A stretch of 64,000 nt of DNA from Heligmosomoides polygyrus polygyrus. Taxonomy: Eukaryota; Nematoda; Chromadorea; Rhabditida; Heligmosomidae. The DNA lies in the NCBI GenBank assembly GCA_947396885.1, contig OX377202.1:110998221-111062220 (forward strand). The letters are read 5' to 3'. This document shows positions 26,401 to 38,400 of this stretch, in pieces (the first letter of the stretch is position 1; each line of letters begins with the position of its first letter). A program made the translations under genes and the position numbers. The notes beneath the pieces were generated by a model. That model was not told the origin of the DNA. It saw only the letters and a list, made by a program, of their open reading frames with translations, and ran no database searches.

Positions 26401-29400
26401 GGCCAGTGGGACAGTTTTCACTATTCACCAGCAAACAGAACACCAACCGCATCGCTGGTTTCGCACTGAGTTCCACAGAAATCCGAATAGGCGTAGTATT
26501 TTCCATCGTGCTCGACTTTCAGCTTATACTGGAGGAAATCTTCTATCTCCAGCGCCTTGTCGATGTACCTGCAAAGTTAACGAAATGCTACCGTTCTCCT
26601 TCGGCCACCACTCCAGCTTGCTTACGTCGGTCGCAATAAATTCCCCTCATCGGCGGCCTTCAAAGCGACGACCACGTGGAATGGACTGCCGAGTTCTTGG
26701 AAGAACTCGCGTGCGACGGCGAATTCGTATCTGGACGGGGAGTCGGAGGCACTGAAAGACGAACTCAACATCAGCTGTCATTTTCAGGTGTACAGGTAAA
26801 GTAGTACATGTCGGCAAAACGCAACGCAGGTGTACGGAAACGCACAGTTGCTCCTATTGTGATCACAGCAACCAATTGGGCACCGACTCCGCCGCACAGG
26901 CAGAGCACATGATTGAGTGCTGCGATTACGGTAGGAGCAACAGCGCGTCCCCACACCCCTGCGATGCGTCTTCGCGACATGCATCGGCAAAGTTAGACAT
27001 CTCACCTGAAGTGATCACGCACGTTGTTCACCTCTTTGAATCGTGTGACACCACCTGCCATGATGAGCGCCCATACCACGCTGAAGAGAAGATTCATTTT
27101 CGATTACAGAGCAGCCGTAGAGTCATAACAAATGCGTGGCGCATCCCAAATTCTAACTGACTGACGCCGTGCTTTACTCCTTTTTTTAAAACTCGACACT
27201 TGATGCCAATTCATTTAGGCGTAGAAAGAATGAAAGAAAGAAAATACAGCATCGATCGATCCCTGTGCAGGAACCGCCACGGAACTCCGCCCTTTCGGAC
27301 CAAATTGGATTTGATCTAAGCGTGAACTTCGCTTACACAATACGACGTGGTGGCCCACCAGTGACAAAATAACATCTCGTCCTCTGCAGACAAGTCTGGT
27401 GAACACTCGCTGATCTTAGAAGGATACAGGGCGTAAACAGAAGCCAAACCTTGCAACGACTCGGGAACAACCAGCCAACGCCTTCTACTGCAGCGCTACA
27501 GGCGCGAAGGTATAAATTTACCAGCGAACTTACGAGAACAAGCTAATTTAAACGTTTCCTAGCTACCGAATCACCAGTTGTAAGCGCTGGTGCTAGCAAT
27601 ATCGATTGAGAAACGCAGATAATCGATACCGATTGATTTATTACCGCAACACAGCACTATGGCTGAAGCACGAAACACCATTATGGGCCATAACCGGCGA
27701 TTCCCAGAGCACTGAAAGAGCGGTACTGCAGGGCAGAGCAATAGAGTCGAGTAAAGATGCTTTCGTAAGTCTCTGGTATCCACATTTCCCAATCGTAAGC
27801 ATGTCCAATCCTCTGCAAATGAACCTAATCGTAACCGAGGCGACAACGATAGAGGGTCGGCGTTAGTCAGATCGCATAGGATGGACCACGCAGTCAACTG
27901 ATATGAAGCGTCTCGAATATATGTCCGAGTTACTCAATGAGCAGCGGGACGCTGCTGGCGTGGAGAGTCCATTGTTCTAAGCGTCCAAGGGATGAAACGC
28001 TGGTTAAACTGGACCGGCCAGAACCGTGGATCGATTCGCCGTCCACACGAAAGTCCAGGCGCCTCCTGTCGAATGCGCCATGCATGCTCATACCATGTAC
28101 CCTACTGTGAATCGTATTGTAGCTGCACAGCGATTTCACACATTGAGACGCGTCAGACTTGGTAATTTCAGAACAGAGACAGTGGACAGTCAGAAATTCA
28201 TTTTTAAACAAAAAAACTGCTTTCAGTTATTTCTTTTATATGTGAACCAGTCGTACGTCGGCCTAGCGGCCGCCTACGACTGGTTGGGGGCTTCGCCCCC
28301 AAACTCCGAGAATAGGACGCCATGGTCGCTACGGGTTTCCTATTCTTCCCAAGGCCTTCTGACCTTATATGTATACCTGCGCGTCATTGTCATGGCTTAA
28401 CACGACGAAATGTGATCAGGTTAACTATGGCTGAACACTCGTCTCCTTTGCAGGTTCAACACGTTTTAAAGGCTCACACAGGTTTGCCGTGCGCACGCTA
28501 GTCTCCTTTACATGTTCAACACGTTTTGCAAGTTTACACAGGTTTGTGACACACACACACACAGACGGACTAACGCTTTTATATTAGTAGGATTTTTCTC
28601 ACGTAGAATGGAGATTTTTCAAATCAAATTGGACACTCTTCTAAGGAAACCTGATGCTTATGAAATCAAAGTGATCGTTTTCCAAATCGAAACGAGCTTT
28701 TTACAGGCAAAGCTACAAACTCTCCAAGATGGTTGAAGTAATTTTTTGTTCAAGGAAAATTCGGTGTAACTTTTTTGAATTTTTTTTTAGTTCCGCTGCC
28801 TGAATGAGTGTAATGATTTCATGAAATTTTTTTAAAGAAAAATAACAGTTCAATTTTGTTTCAAAGCACAACGAGGCCGAAATCATTTAGTGCATTAAAA
28901 GACAATGCCGTGCTCGAACTGTACTCAAAAAACTCGTCGCGACTTTATTTGATTGATAGTGCAAATGCTGCTTACATGATGCATCAAAGTGAGGATATGT
29001 GCGTTATTTACAACTGCTCTTGTTGTGTCGTTTACAGGTGACAAACCCCATGAAATCAGAGATTCTGCTACCAGTCGGATAAAAATCGCGTCGTTTTGGA
29101 CGAGGGCTTGGAGGTATCTCTTCTTTTGTAGCAAAAAATGGCCGCTTTCCTGCATTTTAAAACAAGCTATAAACCACTGTTTTTCCCCGAAGAAATGAGA
29201 ATTTTGTAAAATCTCAAATAATGCATTCACTTATTGCAAGGCGAATTAAAACTGCAAAGGAGGTCATATTAAAATTTTCCATGAACAAAAAAAAACTGGG
29301 TCTATCCTAGTCCGGGGAGGGCCACATAAATAAAAAGTATTATATGTAACAAATTTACTTGAGACTTACCGAGCGACTCCTACAGAACAACACAGGACCA

Positions 29401-32400
29401 TAAACAAGAAAAAGTCACAAAGAAAAAAAAAACGAAAAATTACATTAGTTGCGGTTGTAAGCCGGCAAAGTTGTGTGCCCTCACCATGTCAGATCCTGGT
29501 TATAACATGTCAGGCGGTGGTCAAAACGCGGCATGCGACTTCATGCGCCCTCCCCACCATGTTAGATCCTGGTCATAACATGTCAGCCGGCGGCCAGCAC
29601 GCGGCATACCTCCATTCCGTCGCTCTTTCCCCGCCGAGACGGTTGTAAACCACGGCGATTTTTTATTTTTGTTTGTTTGTTCGTTTTTGGCTTTTTTAGG
29701 TTCCAACTCGTTCTCTACGAGCCGCTCGGTAAGTTTCAATCCATTTTGTCACCTACTTTTTAGTTATGTACCCCCCGGGAAGGGTAGATCCAAAAAATTA
29801 ATCCAGTCTTTCCAGAGAGCCTCGAGTTGAATGTGGAGGGAGCTCGTCTTGATTTGGAAGGTGTTCAGGTGACTATATGGCCTAGTTTGAACAGAGTGTT
29901 TCCGCTGGAGAATCATGAAGAATTGCTAAACTTCAAGTGAAGGAAGAGTTTTACCTACCCTAAGACTAAGAAGGTTGAAAATGCGACATAAAGCTCAAGA
30001 TGAGATATTCACAACTATCATTAGTAAGTACCGTTCGGAAGATTGGCATCAACATAGATGTGCCCGGAAAACAGCCTAAAGGACGGCCTAGGCAGCGCTG
30101 GCTTGATACGTTGCACATGGACTTAAAGGAAGCTGGTATCCACCCCGATCAAGCGTTTGATCGTGCGAAGTGGCGTCATCATACCAGAAGAGAGGACCCC
30201 GCCGCTAAGCGGGACAAACGCTGAAGAAGAAGAAGATCATTAGCAACACCATTTTCTAAATTCTCCCATTTAAAGGTGTCATTAGAAGGAAGACTTTGCG
30301 ATACATTCCAGGATGATAGATAGGTAGCGCCGCGCTAGGGCCACTTTCCTCAGCCACGCAAAAGAGGATGACTCCGTGGTCTTCTTTGATAACACAAGCA
30401 GCGCCCTAGCAGGACGTTGGAAACGGCTCCGGAATCGATCACCGCCAAGTAGGGGTGGCGTTGGTCATCATACCGGAAAGTACCGTATACCGTATAGTAC
30501 CGTATAGTACCGTATAGTACCGATTTTCCTCCTCTCTGCACTGTCGAATTCCGAAAAATTGCAGAAAAGGTCAACTTTGAGCAGGCCATCATCTTGAACA
30601 AACAGTTCTTGTCGCGAATATGATCAGCAAAGGGAAATGGGAACGCTCTAGGTCAGTGACGTGATTGGTCAGGATTCGCTGGCTAGCTAGCTCATACACC
30701 TCCTAACGCTTTCCACATACACGACATCGACCAAGCAAACCTAATCCAAAGATCTACGCAACTAGAGGCAGTTGTTCTGCCTTTCTTATGTCTAGCTCCA
30801 AGTAATTTCACTTCCCGCTAACATTCAGAGGGCCATAAGTGTCATTGCGGTGGCTATGAAGGGGTAGAGATCGTTCGTGGATAGCCGCATTATATCGACA
30901 GAACCGTTCCTGCCGACCACTGGACTTAGCAGCGAGTTCTTTCGCTAACGGCTGCGCGATATGAGTGAGCAGCCGAAAAACCCGTTCTCCACCGCGTTTA
31001 GTAGCAGAACGAACGAGCGGATACAACGTACAATCTAAGCTGACCCATATAAGTCAAGTGAACTGGACGAGATCGACACGCTCGAAAATACGTGCTGCTA
31101 CAAGCAGCTCAACACCCAAAATGGAATCGAAGGAATGGGGCGTCTGAAAACAGCATCTCTATTTATATCCATGCAACGAAAGCGGTTCTTTTGTCAGCAG
31201 TGTCGTTATCCTGCGGCCAAAGGAACAAAGATTTCAGTCCTACTTCTCGTTTACAACAAACATACGTGGTGTTTATACAGTTTCCTCGTCAGGCCTAACA
31301 TTTCAAAGCCAAGTAGAGGTTTTCATATCAAAACAGGCAGGTTACCAAAATCTAAATTTAAATATTTTTTGCAAAAACAAAATAAAAAACTTTAAATTTC
31401 ACCTATATATGCTGTTTCATTACTGGTGCTAAAAAGAAGCCTGGCCTGGTAATGCAGTCATAGGAGGCGTCAACTCGCGCGCTCAGTCGAATCAAGTTTC
31501 GATGCTCGGACTTCGTTCACGCTAACCAGGCCTATAATCCTTCTGCGCCCGGTGAACAGAAACCATAATTCTCTAAGAAAAGCGAACCACTGACTTGTCC
31601 ATTGGCTCTGGCTATGAGGGTACATGTCGCGAAGACGCACCCCCAGGGGAACGGGAACGCGCTGTTGTTCCTAGTGTAACCGCGGCGGGTAATCACGCAC
31701 CAGCTCAGCCGCATAGGCAGGGCATACGATGGCTGCAGCGATTACGGTAGGAGCAACGTCGCATTCCCGCACCCCCGCAGCACGTTCCTAGACCTCCTGC
31801 GGTGCACTATCGCGATATGTACCGCTATCAGTCAATGTATGCATTCAACGCGCGTTCAAATTGTTGCAACCACGTTTCGCCGAATACAATGCACGGCGGA
31901 TCCCACGCAGGGATAGAACAAAGGCGAACGCTACCGATACCCATGGCTGCAAAAAAAGTTTCCAAAGTTTATCTTAACGTGTGATCAGCAAAAATATTCC
32001 GTGGCGTCATGTATGAAAAGACTGCGCCGTGCACATGCGCAGTACAGCGCGTTGTTTATTTGATTGATAGTTGAGTAGTGCTTAAGCGTGCATAAGTATA
32101 CGGATCAGCAGAAAGTCCCGCAAAAAACACAACGTCTCACTCCAAATCAGTAAAGTACAGAACATTCATTGCTTTCCAACACTTTGAATTTTTTCAGAAA
32201 AGAAATTTTGAAAAGAAAAGGAAAAAGAATAACAGAATCTTAAAAAAACTGTCAAGAAAACCTGTTCTCGCGTAAGTGTGCGAGAAAAATTCAAGTGTGA
32301 TCATTTTCTTCCTGAGAGATTCGGCTGGCTGTACAGATAAGTTTTCTTAAATAAGCAAGAATAAATAAAGTAATCTCCATGCTCTCTCCACTAAAAGCTC

Positions 32401-35400
32401 CGCATTTTCATTGATAAGTCGTTTTTGAGTCGAAAAGATTATAAGGTGGATAAGCTTCATTGAGCGGCTCAATGCTTCGATCTGTTCGCTGTCATCGGAG
32501 GCCTAAAATTGCTTCAAGATTCACATTCCTCAACACAGATTTGGTAGGTGACAAATCAGGGAATAATTTTGGCTCTCTGAAGACGACGAGCAGGTTGGAT
32601 CGTTAGTGCGCTCAATAGAGTGGACCTAACTACTGTTCTAAACAGCATCCTTTGACACAGAAACATTTATACATTAAGCAGACTACTCTCCATAACTCAA
32701 CTATTCTATAACCATCAAACAACACTATTTTAGCTTATTTAGTGCCGTCTTTTTCGATTTAAAGACGCCCACTCGAGTTTAAAAAGCGTCCAGGTTGTCG
32801 TGGAAGACGCAGCAGAAGAAGTCGCCCTTTCAATATCACCGCCACGGAAATCCCTCGCGAGTTGTGATGGCGATTAAGGCCAACGAATTCCCGTACACGG
32901 GCGAAGAGGACAGTGCGGAGGAGGTCGTCGTGTCCCATCGGAACGAGCCCTCCGCCATCGTCTTCTCGTCTCCACAAAAGGCCTTCATCACCGTCGCCGT
33001 CATCGTCATCGTCCGATTCCCATCGTCCCAGAGACCTGGTGGCGCGTCGCGAGCCGAGATACACAGCCGGCGCTCGTTGTGATTGACACATTTTCGGGAA
33101 CATTTCGAACGCATTTTTCCGGTCACAGAGAGCGAATTCGACACAGAACCGTAGCCCGGCCCAGCGACGGCACGCATGATATCACCGCGGCGAATCGAAG
33201 ATCGCTTCTTGAGGTGGCGATTCCTTCAAGCGACCGAGCCGTGGAAGATTTCGGCCGACTCCTGCCGCGTTGCTACCATGGATGTGGGTGGAAAAAGCGC
33301 GGCGGTGGAACGCTGTGAGAGGAACTGAGCGGAACTTCAGAGTCTCCGGTCCGACGAAAAAAGCAGGCCTAGATTAGCGTCATGGACCGGTTGTACGGTT
33401 TTCGCCACGAACTCCTGAGATTTGTCCATCACGTCGCAAAAAAAATTGGAACCGCTAACTTTGAAAGACCAACAATTAATCAACCGAAGATCAGAGACAC
33501 TCTCGGATGAGCCAAGTCGTCGAACGTTAGGTGGGCCGGCCATGTAATGCTCTTCGCAGACACCTGCTGAACGAGGGACGTAACCGAAGTGATTCCGCGG
33601 CATGTTAAGGGAATTCAGGACACCACCAACGCCTTGGTCGGACTTCTTCGTGAAAGCCCTGAGCGAACGATATGACGCTCTTCGTGGTCCTCGAGCTGGA
33701 GAATCCATTGGGGCTGGGACGCCCCAGGGACGACTGAAGACGCTGCTAGCGCCCGGTCTAGCAACTCAATGATCAACGGGACGACAGATGATACAGCTTC
33801 TATCAACTCTTTGGTACGCGCCACGCAGTCTTCTACGGGATATCGCTAATGAAAGTCATTTTCATTAAGCCTCACGTGATCGGTAATAAGAAGACAAGCC
33901 GCTATAACAGTGTTTTATTGCCACCAAAACTCTAACGCTGGCGGGAGTCAGACTCGCAGTTCCTGTTGATCTGCCGTGGATGTTGCGTTCGATCAAACAG
34001 CGCCGGTGGTGTGGTGGCGTCGGGGGCAGACATAACTCCAACGCCGCGCGAACCCCTCTGGCTTCGCGCACGGTGCGCGACGAAGTTGGACGAGTTGTCG
34101 CGGTCCGATGCTTCCGACGGCTAGAAACGCTTCCTACAGGGACCTGCGGCACGCCTTTGCCTCATTTCAACGTTTCTTGGAGATGGCATGTGAATGTGGT
34201 TTCAATAGGACGATCAGCGACAGTTTACATAGGAATCCTGGTCATGTGGATGGTTTCTAGCGTCAGTATTTGCCATCTACAACATCTTCGGTCAATTTTT
34301 ACCCGTGATTATGGTTATACTACGGAAAAAGATCATGATCACCCATTCTCGGATCAATTGTCCTTCTGCAGACTGTTGCCTACCACATTCTGTGGGATCT
34401 TAAGTCCTTTGCTAGAAATGTGGGCGCTATGTGACTATGAAGGGGTCGGATAAATTAAAAAATATATATATGCCTAGGTAGACATTTATGTAAGCAATAC
34501 AAAACTACTTACCATTTAACCGGAATGGTCCTCCATCTTGCTTGGGGGGGGGGGTCCTCCGAGTGACCTAAGTACACTCGGGCCACACCCCGGAGTCCCT
34601 TCCCTTGCCCAAATCTGTGCTCTCCTCCGCGTCAGCGGAGGAGAGCACAGAACAGATATTCCTCTTCTTAAATTTGCTTCCAGATTTTAGGCAAGGGAAG
34701 GGACTCCGGGGTGTAGGCGATTTAAACACGGGTGCGTAACTCGGCCACACCCCGGAGTCCCTTCCCTTGCCCAAATCTGAATCCCCCCTCACTCCCATCC
34801 CCCTCGGTAACACACTGATAGTAAAGCAAACAACCAAACAATGCTATAGCTCTGTTCTGTGCTCTCCTCCGCTGACGCGGAGCAGAGCACAGATTTAGGC
34901 AGGGGAAGGGACTCCAGGGTGAGGCCCGAGTGGCGCACCCGTGCTAGGATTGCCTACATCCTGGAGTTCCCTCCCTTGCCAAATTCGGAACCACGTAAAA
35001 CACGGATCTGTAATCGAAAAGCGGAGATAAGACTGCATTCACATTCGCTATATGTAGCTACACGCCGCGGCTGCCCGCCGCGGCAGACTATGCTGACCCC
35101 CCCCCCAACCACCATAACGCCGAAGAGAACTTCGAGAAGGCAAAGGGAAAAGCTCTAAAAGAACTCTAAACAAAAAACCGCTTGGGATGGTTTTTGGGAT
35201 GGTTTTTCGTCGCGCCGTCTCGCGCACTCCACGCCTCCGTTCTCTCTCCTCGTGCAATATCATCTTCGCTGCAGGACCTAGGTCCAATAGTAGGAAAACG
35301 CCCTTTAAATTACCGGCCGAAACTGCCGTAAAGCGAGCTAGGTGAGTCTTTTTTTCCCTCTCCCTACCGTTTTGCATGAATCCTTTTATTTCAACGAATC

Positions 35401-38400
35401 ACCTAGGATGTGCTGAGTCCCATCCTAGGTGATTCATTGAATTTATCCGACCCCTTCATAGTCACATAGCGCCGAAATGTGGTCTGAGAGCTTAAACACC
35501 GAGAACATTTCGTGCTCCACGGCTAACCATGCATCACCGAGCGCACGTCCGCGTTTCAGCGCCGCAACGTCGCACGCGTCTAGCGCGCGACGTCGCGTTG
35601 GAGTTAGGTCCTGGAGCCTGGTGGCGTAGTAGAGCCGCCCGGTAAGCAAGTGCTGTGGGTTTGAGTCCCGCGCCTGGCGCTAGAGTTGATATTGCAACAA
35701 AACATCGTTGTAATCGCTTACGTAATTCCAGTAAATGCTTAACCTATACAGTGACTTCCACGGTATAGTTCCACCAAATGCTTGACCTATACAGTGACCT
35801 CCCCGGTATAGTTGTGCTTTTGAGAAATTTTATCGAACGAATGAATGAACGAATCCATTCGATGTCAAAAAATTTCGAGCGAATGAACAAACGAATTTAT
35901 TCGCTCTCAATTTTCTAGAATGATCGAAAATCGAATAAGTTCTATTTTTCGTTTATTCGAATACTCGAACAATTTGTTCGAATCAGGAAGTGTGCTTGAA
36001 TATTTTAAGTTTATTCAATATTCAAATAAAACTATTCGAATTTCGAACAAAGTGGAAATATTTGGTTTTTGAATAATATTCAAATACGGCCCCATTTCGA
36101 TGTTCGAATTCGGACGCATATTCGAAAATCTAGAGACATCAAATATTTGACGACTCGAATAATAAGAATAATAACATTCGAATAAATTATTCAAATAATT
36201 ACTCGAATATTAGATTGTCCCATAAGTCCCCGCCGTTTTTTTTTCAACGATTCACTGCAGATTTCGCCGGCGGTCTCTTGCATAGCGCTGCATAGCTTTC
36301 GAAAGAGAATGATTCGCTCTATCAGAGCATGTATTGCATTTCTTTTTCCATCATGAATTTTGTCAATTTTTAGGTCGTTGAAGTGAAAAGTGAAAAGGTG
36401 AAAAAGTAGCAATTTGCGCACTTGTTCTCTCCGCTTAGGTTTGGCAGTTTTTTATAGCTCTTGGAAGACAATGTTCTGTGCTACAAAAACATGTGTTGGT
36501 CCTATTTTCTCACTTGCCCGTTACTGATTTTTAGGCCATCAAATTGGGAATCCCGACCTTTCCGTCCGAATTTTTACCAAAAACTCCGGTTCTGTGATTG
36601 AACTTTTTTGCTTGGTGTTATATGTCGTTTGGAAGAGGATGTTAGCTCAGTAAAAATTTGTGTCGCGTTTATTGGCTCACGCTGATTTCTGTCGAATATC
36701 AACAACTGAAGAAGGAGAAGGAGTTGTTGGTGAAGACGATTTTTCTCTTTTTGGCATTTTGTTGATATTCAATAGAAATCAATAAGCGCGACAATATTCT
36801 TATAGAGCAAGATATTCTCTTTCGAACGACATAAAACACCAACCCAAAAAGTCCAACCACAGAGCAGGAGCTGTCGGCAAAAATAACCATCCTCCTTCGC
36901 ACGTCCCAATTTGATGACCTAAAAATCAATAAAGGACAAATGAGCAGATAGCACTGACACATATTCTTGTAGCACAGAACATTGTCTTCCAAATGCTATA
37001 AAAAACTGCGCAGAAAATTACAAACCTAAGCGGAGAGAACAAGTGCGCAAATGGCTACTTTTTCACTTTTTCACTTTTCACTTCAACGACCTAAAACTTG
37101 GCAAAATTCATGATGAAAAAAGAAATGCAATACATGCTCTGACAGAGCAAATCATTCTCTTTCGAACGCTGTGCAGCGCTATGCAAGAGACCGCCGGCGA
37201 AATCTGCAGTGAATCGTTGAAAAAAACGGCGAAGACTTATGGGACAACCTAGTATATTCGGTTGAGAACAACTATACTCACCAAGCCAAGAAACAAGCTA
37301 CGGTTCTAGTCAAAATCACGGTCACCGGATAGAAAGCTTGCTTAGCCCGAACCTTGAGTCGATTCGGAATGCAGCGACTGTCGACACCTCCCACATTCCC
37401 GCTTAAGAATATAAAATATATGAAGAAAACACATCATTCGAAGAGAAATCGTTCCTTACTAGAGAAGACAGTCAGCTTCAGTTTTGTTCATTACAGTTGC
37501 ATGTTCACTTCCAATAATCTAATGATGTGAAAGATTTTCGAGAAATGTGAACAATTTTGCAAATAAAAACACCTTGACTAGTCTATGTTCCCCGCGCGGC
37601 GCACTTGGTAGGGATCGCCACTGCTCACGTGCATTCCGGGTCGATTTCAGGTTCGACTTACGCCAGACCACCAAGCCGTGCATACCACTCGGGTCGACGA
37701 CGGGACGCCGCTCCTATCCGTGAAGGAAAAACGTTGACTTCTTCATAAGCCAACCGCAATTTACTCTGCTTAAGCAAAGGGTAATTACTTCTACAAAATG
37801 ACGCCCAGGCAACTCGAACGCGTATTTGCTTTGTACAAGAACTTGCGATGGCCAGCCGATGAACAGACCAAGGATTTGTCCTTCTGAGAAAGGTCTGGTC
37901 ACTCACTGACCCCGGAAGGATGAAAGGCTTGGTTGGCCATGGCGGAAAATCCTAACTAGCAACATGGAATCGACAGCCGGCATCTCCTCCGACTGCGCTA
38001 CTAGACATTGAATCCGACGCCGACTCGGATAATTCGAATCCGTCATTTTTTTCGAACCCGATTAGAAGGATTATGGCAATGGCATTTTTGAAGAGCCAGG
38101 ATCTTGGGATGATTCAGATAAGGGGAACTTTAACAAGGAGTTTCGGATGAGCCAAATAAATGATTTATCCTCGCATCTCATCCTACCATATATCGGATAT
38201 TTGAGTCGGATAGAACATCAGATTTTTGATCAAAATGAGTTATATGAATTATCCGAAAACCCGATCTGTCGAGAAAAACCCTTTATGAATCCTACTGCTT
38301 CCGGGCTTTTCGAAAATCCTACTGTTTGCACAATCCTTTTGGCCAGGGTATGAAAAAATGACACATCCGAGTTATCCGAATCAGCATCGGATCCAATGTC

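Noticed and set aside
26429..26447. Extension of PTR exon 4 to the GTGAAT donor at 26428
   Set aside because: It would add GVLFA and leave phase 1, incompatible with exon 5 (phase 0) and with the conserved SDAV junction.
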